Source: Candidatus Nitrosocosmicus agrestis (GTDB lineage Archaea; Thermoproteota; Nitrososphaeria; Nitrososphaerales; Nitrososphaeraceae). From it: DNA of 64,000 bases. The notes under the pieces were generated by a model. That model saw only the letters and a program-made list of their open reading frames with translations, did not search any database and was not told the origin of the DNA. Shown in pieces: positions 51,120-59,286 of the stretch. Position 1 is the stretch's first letter. Each line of letters starts with the position of its first letter. The stretch is taken from positions 62,001-126,000 of the forward strand of contig NZ_VUYS01000003.1 in assembly GCF_008389435.1 (NCBI RefSeq), given 5' to 3'. A program made the position numbers and the translations under genes.

Positions 51120-51524
51120 AATATTTTAGGAATTATTCGAAATTAATAAGGATTAGCAATTCAAATAACTAGGAGTATCTGAATATACTCAGACTTAATA
51201 GACTACACGTTCCGTTGATTAATTAAGAAATTATCGCATAGCATCAAATAGAAATCTATTTGTTGAATTTTTTCTTTTAATTACATGCCTGCAAACAAGG
51301 GAAGATAATATAATAAGAAAAAATGGAGCAAAAAATAATATTTTCTGTCTATTCTATTTTCATTCTGTCCTAATGCCTATTGAAATTTTGATTATTAGTC
51401 CATCAATAGACAGTATAAAGGACAAATTTATTATTGATTTATTATATGATCTTATTTGATTGCAAAATTAGTATGTTCAATACAGTCAAAAAAAGGTGAT
51501 TACGGTCTTGATTATTGTTTGATT
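51120..51524. other. Gap inside the element
   Basis: About 400 AT-rich bases without a gene. It carries the likely promoter of int(N) next to 51120. Nothing else seen. Confidence 0.5.
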
Positions 51525-51848
51525 TTATCTGGTTGTTGTAAAGTCGGATGGAGGTTGCTCTACCGTTGGGATACATTCACCATTCTGTTGGAAACCTAAA
51601 TTCAAGTTATTGGCGTTTAATGCATTAAATTCTGGTGCAACTGCTTGTCCGTTTGTTTCTGAGGCTTGGTCTTGTTCTGCTCCTTGTTCGGCTTCACTGC
51701 TAGGTTGTTGACCTGCTGCGATATTTCCGCTACACGTTTCCAAAGTAGGTTCAGGAGCAGCAATTGTTGCAAGTGCATTTGGGTTATACAAGCCCAAAAC
51801 TCCTGTTACCAAGAAAGCAGTAAGAATTCCTGTAAATAGTTTATTCAT
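51525..51848 (-). CDS. Small exported Gln/Ala-rich protein (107 aa)
   Basis: A 107-residue protein with a signal peptide (MNKLFTGILTAFLVTGVLGL, cleaved near NALA). The mature part is rich in Gln, Glu and Ala (SSEAEQGAEQDQASETNGQA) and includes VAPEFNALNANNLNLGFQQN with a cysteine on either side (ETCSGN and GECIPT). The middle resembles the EFTALCGNNFNLQLQ block of the 52215 and 62047 proteins, so it belongs to the same loose family. Mobile-element cargo. ATG start. Confidence 0.65.
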   Translation of the reverse strand: MNKLFTGILTAFLVTGVLGLYNPNALATIAAPEPTLETCSGNIAAGQQPSSEAEQGAEQDQASETNGQAVAPEFNALNANNLNLGFQQNGECIPTVEQPPSDFTTTR

Positions 51849-52214
51849 AGTTAAAGTAGAAATTCTAATTCATTTAGCAGTTTTTTATAATAGTTATTTA
51901 GGATTATATGAGAAAAATGTCCTCCTATGAGGAGGATTGACTGTAAGGTTTGTCTGTCTTTGTGATAATCCAATAGGCTAGGAAACAGATTTACCAAAAG
52001 AGAATGGTTTGTTGCCTACAAAATTAAATTTTCTTTCTTATTTTGGTTTATAATATACTCACAGGTCTTGATATATTTTTTACCATGAAGAAGTTGAATT
52101 TTTTGGATTAGAAGAATATGTTAAAAAGCCTGTAACAGAAGCCAAACATCAAAGTGATGAATTATAGCATTACATTGATCTGTTGGACTGGGGATTTTAA
52201 CGACAAAAAATAGT
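51849..52214. other. Gap inside the element, with a short hairpin
   Basis: About 365 bases. An inverted repeat TCCTCC-tatga-GGAGGA (51920-51936) lies about 70 bases upstream of the 51525-51848 gene and could be regulatory. No gene is seen. Confidence 0.4.
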
Positions 52215-52478
52215 TTATTGTTGGCCTAATGCCAAATTGCCCAATTGTTCTTGTAATTGCAAGTTAAAGTTATTTCCACATAATGCGGTAAATTCTCCAG
52301 AAACACATTGGCCGTTTTGTTCACTATCTTGTCCTTGTTCAATTTCTTGTTCTGCATCATTGTGTTTACCTGTGGCAAATGCCATGTTGTTGTCACCAAA
52401 TGTTACTACTGAACCTATGAGAGCTGCTGCAATGAACATCACCGCAATCATTCCGATTTTATTTGTTTTAGTACTCAT
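52215..52478 (-). CDS. Small exported protein ending LALGQQ (element copy)
   Basis: From ATG 52478 the protein has 87 residues. A signal peptide (KIGMIAVMFIAAALIGSVVT, cleaved near AFA) is followed by GKHNDAEQEIEQGQ, GQCVSGEFTALCGNNFNLQL and QEQLGNLALGQQ. The mature part is almost identical to that of the protein at 62047-62310 outside the element. Two cysteines may bond. The last segment (Q-x-G-N-x-A-x2-Q) resembles one curlin-type repeat, which is only a hint. An in-frame TTG at 52496 would add six residues. Confidence 0.72.
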   Translation of the reverse strand: MSTKTNKIGMIAVMFIAAALIGSVVTFGDNNMAFATGKHNDAEQEIEQGQDSEQNGQCVSGEFTALCGNNFNLQLQEQLGNLALGQQ

Positions 52479-53217
52479 TTTAGTCGAAATATACAAGTGA
52501 AATTTGAAATAATATAGTTTGGATTGTTGTTACTGTTATATCTTTGTGAAAAATATTTCAGGTATTGTCTTATTATAAATAATTTCATACTTTTGTTCTT
52601 AAAAATTAAACTCCTAATTTGGATTATCACCGCTCGGGTCTAGCAAGACCCTCGCTATTTGATGACTAGGATAGACAACCAAATGATGATGACCGCGTGG
52701 ATCTTTATTATTAAAAAAAGGTACTATTGTCTATGTCACCTGGAATTTACTAGATGGTTATATATCTGGAGTATTTATTGGTGCCATAAATAGACGATAT
52801 GTTTGCTTTCAACTTAGTTGATGTCCAAAATTAGATTGTCACTGGAGTAAATCTAGGCTGGAGATATATAATGTTTTTAAACCTACCAAGATATTTATGT
52901 TCAAACCCATAGTTTAAGTCGGGCCTTGCATTTTCTTATTCTCCCACGCCGCTCATGCAAGGCTCGAATCTATTGTAATTCTCTGGAAACAATCCAATAA
53001 TTATTGAAAGTTAGATGCAGTACATACCATCCTTTCCTGGCCATTAAATCGCAAACTACCTGACCGACCTGTGACCATTTTTTTATTAGCAACTTATCAT
53101 TAACCTACTTGTTGTTGGTATCTGTAAACTTGGATTGTGCCGAGTTAGTTTAATAGCAATCGATGTTTTTAGAATGAATATAGTCGCTTTTAAACTATGT
53201 TCAATGATGATTGAATA
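52479..53217. other. Gap inside the element with GC-rich hairpins
   Basis: About 740 bases without a convincing gene. Two GC-rich inverted repeats stand out in AT-rich surroundings: GGGTCT-agca-AGACCC (52636-52651) and the 11-bp stem at 52920-52966, listed separately. A small RNA in this gap is possible. Confidence 0.4.
52920..52966. ncRNA. Possible structured RNA: 11-bp stem in GC-rich patch
   Basis: CGGGCCTTGCA (52920-52930) pairs with TGCAAGGCTCG (52956-52966) over 11 positions with one G-U pair, around a 25-base loop. The patch is clearly richer in GC than its surroundings and lies in a 740-base gap. This is only a candidate. Confidence 0.25.
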
Positions 53218-53472
53218 ATGAACATGATTGAAAGTGAAAGTCCTTATTTGGTTGAAGCCAGAACATGTGGATGTAAGGAAAAAGGCAAAAGTGTCTCATA
53301 TCATTTTATCGAATCTGCTCATGGTCTTTGTTTAGAAAAGGGGGAATTAATCTTGGCCGAAATTCAAGCATGTGAGAGGTTATTAAAGTATTCAAAGGAC
53401 GAGGAAGAAATGCAGCTTCTCAAGGATGAAATAACTAAATTAAGGATAGCATTGGATCTAGTACGATACTAA
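53218..53472 (+). CDS. Hypothetical coiled-coil-like protein (84 aa)
   Basis: An 84-residue protein with an N-terminal cysteine pair (ARTCGCKEKGK), a His and Cys (SAHGLCLEKGELIL) and a long helix (LLKYSKDEEEMQLLKDEITK, LRIALDLV) with heptad-like spacing. It could bind a metal through the Cys-x-Cys and His-x3-Cys. ATG at 53218. It lies in the integrated element; the function is unknown. Confidence 0.58.
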   Translation: MNMIESESPYLVEARTCGCKEKGKSVSYHFIESAHGLCLEKGELILAEIQACERLLKYSKDEEEMQLLKDEITKLRIALDLVRY

Positions 53473-53544
53473 GATAAGAAATGGAATATCAAATAAGTAC
53501 TGCTTAAGATATTATACTCATCGACGCACTAAAAAGACTACCAC

Positions 53545-53862
53545 TTATCTTAAATTTTTTGATTCACCAATTGCTTCTTCAATCTTGTCAACATAATCCT
53601 TGACATAAAATTTGATATTATCAATTTGTTTTGGAGATAGTTCAGTTTCTAGTAGTAAGGCCTTTTCAATTGCGTTTGGAAGTTCTTCTATTTTTCTAGG
53701 ATAAGGAATTCTAACACTAATCTCTCCTCTTATAAAATCAATTTCTAAATAAGTTTTTGTTCCTGTTATTTGTGAGATTCCTCTGCTTCTCAGGTAACCG
53801 TTAATTCGTAGTCTAAAAGATTTACCTGAATCGCTTACTATAATATTGTCTAATTCGGACAT
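53545..53862 (-). CDS. Hypothetical protein paired with VapB-like antitoxin (105 aa)
   Basis: A 105-residue mixed alpha/beta protein (FRLRINGYLRSRGISQITG, YLEIDFIRGEISVRIPYPRK, then a helical end). No PIN-domain acids are present, so it is not VapC. Its ATG overlaps the stop of the upstream 48-residue gene (TAATG), which implies translational coupling. The pair's layout is that of a toxin-antitoxin module with an unfamiliar second gene, but it could be another regulatory pair. Confidence 0.6.
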   Translation of the reverse strand: MSELDNIIVSDSGKSFRLRINGYLRSRGISQITGTKTYLEIDFIRGEISVRIPYPRKIEELPNAIEKALLLETELSPKQIDNIKFYVKDYVDKIEEAIGESKNLR

Positions 53863-54008
53863 TACTGGTTTCCTCCATCTTTAAAGTTCTTTACCAGTTT
53901 ACCAATTATCAAATTAAACGTATCACCAGTTTTACCCATTTCTTTTAATATCTCGTAGTTGTCAGAGTCAATCAGAATTTGTTTGTATCTTTTGTTACCT
54001 ATTCTCAT
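53862..54008 (-). CDS. VapB/DUF217-like antitoxin (48 aa)
   Basis: A 48-codon gene (ATG 54008, TAA at 53862-53864) encoding MRIGNKRYKQILIDSDNYEI, LKEMGKTGDTFNLIIGKLVK and a short tail. The order (IxIDxDNYEIL, KxxGDTFxxIIxKLV) matches archaeal VapB-type antitoxins of the DUF217 kind, DNA-binding proteins usually paired with a PIN toxin. Here its stop overlaps the ATG of a 105-residue gene of unknown type. Confidence 0.62.
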   Translation of the reverse strand: MRIGNKRYKQILIDSDNYEILKEMGKTGDTFNLIIGKLVKNFKDGGNQ

Positions 54009-54511
54009 AACATAATTAATACATCGATGATATTTAAATGTTACTTATATGAAGTAATAGTTTAACTATACTCAGTTTTTGTCCAAAAGAATGTTATTAA
54101 AAAATGAGAAATGGTTAATAAAAAAGGAGAGACATCTACCTCCCGTATGAGACTCTTTTTGGTTTTTTTAATTTGAAGATACCTAAATCATCTTAGATAG
54201 TCATCGCAGTTCCTCCCAAATGAAACATGTCCGATATTTATGACAGATTAATTTATTATCTTGATTTTTTTCATATTGAATTCAAATTCTTTTTAAAAAT
54301 ACAAAAATTACACGAATAGAAGGTAAGAGTATTATATATTCAATTGTAAATTGACATGATAATAAAATATTTCTGTTTGTAGATAAGTTTAATATAAATT
54401 ATTTAATTTTTTCATATATAGAATTATCGAAATACAGAATGAGTCATAGCGAATTTGATAGATGGAGAAATTCATTATGCAATCCAACTTGTATTTGCTT
54501 TTTATCTTAAA
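54009..54511. other. Gap inside the element
   Basis: About 500 very AT-rich bases between the antitoxin-like gene and the IS remnant. Nothing is recognised other than likely promoter sequence near 54010-54040. Confidence 0.45.
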
Positions 54512-55466
54512 GCCTATCCTAAAATTAACTTTCTATAGATTATTATACAACATGAGAACTGTATCGGACTAAGATAGTTTTCATCCTTCTTTTCATATCT
54601 TGCGGAGTTTCGTAAACCTGTTATGCCATGAGTTTGTCCTTTCCACAACCCATTTTTTAGGGAAGTGTATCTTACGATTTGGTACTGCAATTTCTTCACT
54701 ATCATCGCCTTTCTTCTTTTTCTTCTTCTTGATTGGTACGTGTAAGATGTAGTCTCGTTTGATTAATTCCTGTTCTGCTTCTGCAGAATTATATCATTTA
54801 TCAAGACATAGATGTTGCAATCATCCTCGTCGTCTAGATCTGGATAACGATTTCGGCCTTTTGATGACTGTATTATCAACTACCTCTGTTACGCATTTGG
54901 TGTCATGGGTGCTAGCTGGTAATAATACAACAGAAAAGAGGATACCATGCTTATTGGTTAAAATATGTCTTTTTGTTCAGCCTTGTTTGCTCCTATCTGC
55001 AGTGGGATTATTTCCTGCGGTCTTTTCTCGGCCTAAAGGTGATTTTATTGATATAGAATCTATTGATTCTATGACCAGTTGATACCATTTGTAGCATCAT
55101 AGATTTTCAATGGTCTGCTCCACATCTTTTCAAAGACATCCAGTTTATTCCATGCCTGGAATCTCCTATGACGAGTAGATCCAGAACAGCATTCTTTTGG
55201 AAGCCGTCTCCACTAGCATCCTGTTCTCAGGATGTAGATGATACCGTCAAGAGGCCTTCTGTATTGTTAAACTGGTCGACCAACAGTCTTTGGAGGCTTT
55301 TCTTTAGACATTATCCTCTTAAACTCATCTCCTAACCTTTCTGGAATCCTTGTAATGGCAGGATGAGCGATATTTATTGCTTCCACTTCTTTCTTCCTTC
55401 TGAATGCAGATACCGTCTACAAGGAAAGAAAAGTAGGTAAAACCCAATCGTATTTTAGGATAGGCT
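54512..55466 (-). mobile_element. Degenerate IS5-family insertion sequence
   Basis: The 955-base unit has 15-bp perfect terminal inverted repeats (AGCCTATCCTAAAAT at 54512-54526 and its complement at 55452-55466). On the minus strand a transposase can be read in pieces: IAHPAITRIPERLGDEFKRI, YRRPLDGIIYILRTGC, CCSGSTRHRRFQAWNKLDVF and KRHILTNKHGILFSVV, as in IS5-type DDE transposases, but with many stops and shifts. It is inactive and was inserted in the element. Confidence 0.82.
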
Positions 55467-55657
55467 CTTGGAATGTCTGACATGATTCATAGAAAAATGA
55501 GATGAATTTGACATATTATAATTCACAATTAAATTTGTAATATAAATAATATGTAAAATTGTATTTCATTTTGAAATATTTGCAACTTATCTACATTATC
55601 TCTTTTTCTTCTTGCTCTTATCAATATAGTTATATGAAACTGCGAAGTTAACTTTTC
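55467..55657. other. Short gap before the exported repeat protein
   Basis: About 190 AT-rich bases with likely promoter sequence for the gene at 55658. Nothing else is seen. Confidence 0.4.
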
Positions 55658-56053
55658 ATGAAATTATTAACCAATCCAAATAATAAAAAGTATAAAAACA
55701 AACAAGTTTACAATCAAGTATTTTATGTGACCTTGATAGCATTTTTGTCATTTGTTCTTATTTCAGGGATTACAACGTCGCATGCATTTGCATTAAAAAG
55801 CGTTTCAGACTTGGGAGGTGTTAACCAAAATCCAACTAAGCTAGAAAGAGGTGGTTCAGACTTGGGAGGTGTTAACCAAAATCCAACTAAACAAGGAGGA
55901 GAAGGCGAAGGAGGTTCTTCTAACTTTCAATGTGATAGTAAAACCCATACATGCTCATGTGATCTAACCAAGGAAGATTGCTTTGATTTAGGTGCATCGG
56001 GTCTATGTAAGGATAGAATAGATAACAACGGAGAATGTACATTTAAATATTAA
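55658..56053 (+). CDS. Small exported protein with SDLGGVNQNPTK repeats (131 aa)
   Basis: A 131-residue protein: a basic N-terminus (NKKYKNKQVYNQ), a hydrophobic signal (VTLIAFLSFVLISGITTS, cleaved near HAFA), two 17-residue repeats beginning SDLGGVNQNPTK, a Gly/Glu linker and a cysteine-rich end (FQCDSKTHTCSCDLTKEDCF, LCKDRIDNNGECTF; six cysteines). The end part looks like a disulfide-bonded mini-domain. It is cargo of the element and probably surface-exposed. ATG start. Confidence 0.68.
   Translation: MKLLTNPNNKKYKNKQVYNQVFYVTLIAFLSFVLISGITTSHAFALKSVSDLGGVNQNPTKLERGGSDLGGVNQNPTKQGGEGEGGSSNFQCDSKTHTCSCDLTKEDCFDLGASGLCKDRIDNNGECTFKY
55804..55890 (+). repeat. Two identical 36-bp units, 51-bp period
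   Basis: The segments 55804-55839 and 55855-55890 are identical and encode SDLGGVNQNPTK in the exported protein. The period of 17 codons suggests a recent tandem duplication. Confidence 0.9.
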
Positions 56054-56114
56054 AAGTTTAATTTTGATTGATTTTTAACTATTATTTTGGTTACTACTGT
56101 TCTAATCCATATTT

Positions 56115-56591
56115 TCAAGTGTTTAAAACAGTTTGTGGATTAGAACAGGTAGTTGGAAAGATGATATCGTTTGATAGAGGAATCATGTCACTAAATATCT
56201 TATTTTTTTCCTGCTCTTCAGTAAACTGAAAAAGGCTCCCTAGCTTTGTATTGCTTTCATACCTCTTTATGAATTTGCATATACAGATCTTACTATCCTC
56301 ATCATCTGCCTCATAGTCTATTAATTGGAATACTTTTGTTTCTCCAATCCCGTATTTTAACAGCTCTAAAATTTCAACTTTTAACCATTCTTCAGCAATT
56401 AACTTGAATTTTTTTGGTAAATTCAGCTTAATGAAATGTAAATTATTATCATTTTCTTCTGTATTCGTGTAATTTTTGTATTTAGTCTGTTGGAATAAAG
56501 AAACATCCACAATAGGGTAGTATGCTTTTTTACGTCTATCAATTTTAGATTCAAATTCATCTATTAATCCGTTATTTCGTAATTCTTCCAA
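56115..56591 (-). CDS. Winged-helix protein in frame after the ATPase stop (158 aa)
   Basis: From TTG 56591 the product reads MEELRNNGLIDEFESKIDRR, KKAYYPIVDVSLFQQTKY, a winged-helix pattern, then a helical domain. It is in the same frame as the ATPase gene upstream and is separated from that stop (TGA 56634-56636) by 14 codons that also read well (KGKSITVDAIKKTY). Thus it may be the C-terminal part of a longer protein of about 776 residues interrupted by a nonsense codon, or a separate gene. Confidence 0.6.
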   Translation of the reverse strand: MEELRNNGLIDEFESKIDRRKKAYYPIVDVSLFQQTKYKNYTNTEENDNNLHFIKLNLPKKFKLIAEEWLKVEILELLKYGIGETKVFQLIDYEADDEDSKICICKFIKRYESNTKLGSLFQFTEEQEKNKIFSDMIPLSNDIIFPTTCSNPQTVLNT

Positions 56592-56633
56592 GTACGTCTT
56601 TTTAATTGCATCAACTGTTATTGATTTTCCCTT

Positions 56634-58448
56634 TCATTCTTTGAATGAATCGGCCAGTTCATTAGTATATACTGCCACCCTGTCCTCTCTAGTTGTACCA
56701 TCTTCCTTTTCTTCTGGACCCTCTTTTGATTGAAACAGAGGGACAAACACTTCCCTAAAGAAATCTAATTTGTAAGAGGGGATTCCAGTGATATTTTGAG
56801 TTAGTTTCAAGACCTCTCTTAAATCTTCTAGTGAGGATATAGACATTATTTCATTTCCGAATTTTAATTTAAAACGGTTAAAGGAGTTACTCTTTGTGAC
56901 TATATTCAATAAGGAAAATATCCTGTTTGCTATCCTAACATCAGTTCCTTTCTCTGATGGCAAAGAATGAGTGAGTATCTTCTGATATGGTATCCATACC
57001 CCATTTTCATAGCTTGCTAACAGTTCATCTTTAATTATACTTATGCAATCTTTGGCAATCTGCGTCTCATCTTGGGAAACTATGAGCTGTTCCTGCACCA
57101 ATGAAGGTAACCCAGATCTCTGTCCAATCAGGATGGTAGATTCAAGATATTTTTGCTTTATCATGTTAGGAGGAGTTATAAGAAACCTACTTTGAATCTC
57201 AGGCCACATCGGCCAATTGGACTCATCTTTAGCACTGCAAAAGATACAGGCAGGCCATCCTCTTGTTACAATGTGTTTTACCTCCATTCCCTTAGTTTCT
57301 GTTTTGTATACGTATGGATGTTCGATTTCATATGTATAGTGTGAAAGTATTGGTTTTAAAATATCCCAAGTTTCTTTATGTGGAGGTTCAAGAAAAACTA
57401 AGACTTTTCCTGACAAATCTATCAAAACTTTGGAATTTTTATGTATTTCTTTGAGCTGCTGAGTTAAATTGCTTTCTTCATCTTTGTTACTATTTTTTTG
57501 TGATTTCTTTAACTGTTCTGTCAAATCTTGCACTTTCTGCTCAATTGGTTTATTATTTTCATCTACCAGGATTCCTCTATCTCGTATTATTACCTTGGGA
57601 GACATGCTTCCAATCATCCAGACATCTTTTGTTGGGAGAAACTTTGTCATCTCCGTTACTGGATAGGTTTTGCCTTCGCTTGTCGGAGCAATTATTCCTA
57701 AGTTGAGTGGGTTTTTTGTATAGGTGCTTAATCCTGTATAAAGTAATAGATTGACAAGTGAATGCTCTTGCTTTATTGTTTTTTTGGCTATTTTATTTAC
57801 ATATTCTACCAAGTTCTTGCCAGCTATTTTTTCAAAGATTACTTGTTTATCTAAATCTTCTCCGTTAAACACATTTTCCGAATATGAATTTACATCGCTC
57901 TTACTCAGTTTACTTCCTGTATTAGTAATAGAATTCGATTTCAAAGTCATAGACTGTTTCGTTATTCCTGGTTCAAGAACGTGAGGTCCGTTAGAATCAT
58001 ACTCATTTTTTAAAAATTCTTTGATAGAGTCCAGAGCATAATTATTAGATATACCGTTTATGAAAATCCGCATTCTATCTTCATTTGAATATAGGATTGA
58101 GAATAAGGTTTGTTTAATTAGCCTTGCTTCTTCCGATGTTCGGTCTTTTATCTGTGAATCTATTTCTCTTTCTAAAATACTCCAGTCGATCTCTATTTCC
58201 CCATTTTTATCCTTATATTGAATTCTGGATTTGATTATTCCATGTCTTCTAGTCTCAATAATAGTATCAAATCGGTTTGTTATATCCACGGAAAAAATTA
58301 TATCTAGACTGGACCTTGGAATAGGAAGCCATAATATTACACTAGGTGGTATATATTCAATATCATGGTTGATAAGTTCATTATCAGGTGAACTGGCTTC
58401 TATGGTCAATCCCTCAAATAGTTCGTCAAAAGATTTTTTTATTGACAT
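56634..58448 (-). CDS. P-loop ATPase of the mobile element, probable replication protein
   Basis: A 604-residue protein with Walker A APTSEGKT (residues 254-261) and Walker B KVLVFLEPP (348-356). A lysine/glutamate-rich insert lies between (about 295-340). The C-terminal part, after CIFCSAKDESNWPMWPEIQS and SRFLITPP, resembles a helicase-like core followed by DNA-binding helices. The N-terminal 200 residues are unfamiliar. Its position and size suggest a replication helicase or initiator for the element; this is inference. ATG at 58448. The frame is open past its TGA into a winged helix. Confidence 0.62.
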   Translation of the reverse strand: MSIKKSFDELFEGLTIEASSPDNELINHDIEYIPPSVILWLPIPRSSLDIIFSVDITNRFDTIIETRRHGIIKSRIQYKDKNGEIEIDWSILEREIDSQIKDRTSEEARLIKQTLFSILYSNEDRMRIFINGISNNYALDSIKEFLKNEYDSNGPHVLEPGITKQSMTLKSNSITNTGSKLSKSDVNSYSENVFNGEDLDKQVIFEKIAGKNLVEYVNKIAKKTIKQEHSLVNLLLYTGLSTYTKNPLNLGIIAPTSEGKTYPVTEMTKFLPTKDVWMIGSMSPKVIIRDRGILVDENNKPIEQKVQDLTEQLKKSQKNSNKDEESNLTQQLKEIHKNSKVLIDLSGKVLVFLEPPHKETWDILKPILSHYTYEIEHPYVYKTETKGMEVKHIVTRGWPACIFCSAKDESNWPMWPEIQSRFLITPPNMIKQKYLESTILIGQRSGLPSLVQEQLIVSQDETQIAKDCISIIKDELLASYENGVWIPYQKILTHSLPSEKGTDVRIANRIFSLLNIVTKSNSFNRFKLKFGNEIMSISSLEDLREVLKLTQNITGIPSYKLDFFREVFVPLFQSKEGPEEKEDGTTREDRVAVYTNELADSFKE

Positions 58449-58608
58449 CTTTATTCATGGCCTCCGTTTGGTCCAAAGGTAATGTATACATCGAAATGGT
58501 TATTAGTGAACTTTGTGTTAATTACAATATTAGTAGTTAAAATCGTTCAACTCCTAATTCGTCACAGCTGAGGAGATTGCACTCTCCTCAACTGCATTTG
58601 CTATTACC

Positions 58609-58755
58609 ATGTTCTTTCTAATGCTTACCGATGTTTTAGATACGATACAAGAAGTTGCAAAGTTGTTGCTACCAGTATGGATCCAATTATTCCTGCCCTT
58701 AGCGCAGGATAAAATAATGCTACTCGTCATTAGTTTTATCATGTTGGCTAACTAA
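58609..58755 (+). CDS. Doubtful small membrane protein (48 aa)
   Basis: A plus-strand frame from ATG 58609 encodes MFFLMLTDVLDTIQEVAKLL, LPVWIQLFLPLA, a short linker and IMLLVISFIMLAN, with two hydrophobic segments. The frame extends 16 codons upstream without a start (VTAEEIALSSTAFAIT). Viral and plasmid genomes often carry such small membrane proteins. The opposite-strand frame (58554-58742) is an alternative but looks less protein-like. Confidence 0.33.
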   Translation: MFFLMLTDVLDTIQEVAKLLLPVWIQLFLPLAQDKIMLLVISFIMLAN

Positions 58756-58767
58756 AATAATCGTTAC

Positions 58768-58788
58768 TAATACTATAAAGTAGTATTA
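58768..58788. promoter_or_regulatory. Dyad 1 upstream of the AbrB-type gene (8-5-8)
   Basis: TAATACTA, spacer taaag, TAGTATTA: a perfect 8-bp inverted repeat with 5-base spacer. It lies in the region between the large ATPase gene and the AbrB-type gene. Confidence 0.5.
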
Positions 58789-58823
58789 ATATAGTTACCA
58801 CTACAAATTAAATATATATAGCT

Positions 58824-58844
58824 AATTCTAACATTATTAGAATT
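58824..58844. promoter_or_regulatory. Dyad 2 upstream of the AbrB-type gene (8-5-8)
   Basis: AATTCTAA, spacer catta, TTAGAATT: again a perfect 8-bp inverted repeat with 5-base spacer, 56 bases from dyad 1. Both fit operators for a dimeric regulator. Confidence 0.5.
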
Positions 58845-58963
58845 AAGCGCCTTAATAAATGCTTCTTTGTTTTTGACTGGCCGTAAAAAATTTATTAGTT
58901 TGTGATACTGTGTCGTGAATCTTGATTAACTTCATATTTTTCTGCCTTCTTTTATTATCTGTT

Positions 58964-59251
58964 ATGATTAGAGGCAAAGTAATAGGAGACTCCAGGATTT
59001 TAAAGAGAGGCATGGTTACAATTCCAGTTAAAGTGCGAGAAAAATTACGAGTTAAGGAAGGAGATTTCCTAACATATATTGAGACAAGTAATGGACAGAT
59101 TAGAATAATCAAGTCCGAGTTTGATATTGATGAGATGGTAAAACAGATAGAGCAATTAAGAAAAAAGAACTTATTATCAATTGACGAGAAAGTCGATATA
59201 AGAAAGTCATTTGAAAACTTTATGCGCAACCTTCCAGATAAGTATGATTAG
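58964..59251 (+). CDS. AbrB/SpoVT-type transcription regulator
   Basis: From ATG 58964 the protein has 95 residues. Residues 1-45 (MIRGKVIGDSRILKRGMVTI, PVKVREKLRVKEGDFLTYIE) form a swapped-hairpin AbrB DNA-binding domain. The rest is helical (DEMVKQIEQLRKKNLLSIDE, VDIRKSFENF) and may dimerise. It could repress the element's genes. A TTG at 58922 would add a hydrophobic leader and is unlikely. It converges with int(C), 35 bases away. Two 8-5-8 dyads lie upstream. Confidence 0.82.
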   Translation: MIRGKVIGDSRILKRGMVTIPVKVREKLRVKEGDFLTYIETSNGQIRIIKSEFDIDEMVKQIEQLRKKNLLSIDEKVDIRKSFENFMRNLPDKYD

Positions 59252-59286
59252 ACCTAAGTTGGGTAATACAGATAGTGATTTTTCAA

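Noticed and set aside
54759-55082. Plus-strand 107-codon frame
   Set aside because: It lies antisense within the IS5-type remnant whose transposase pieces are clear on the minus strand.
58554-58742. Minus-strand 62-codon frame
   Set aside because: Ser/Ala/Ile-rich without motif; the plus strand here reads as a small membrane protein more convincingly, though neither is certain.
58852-59229. Minus-strand 125-codon frame
   Set aside because: It is antisense to the AbrB-type gene, which has a recognisable domain.
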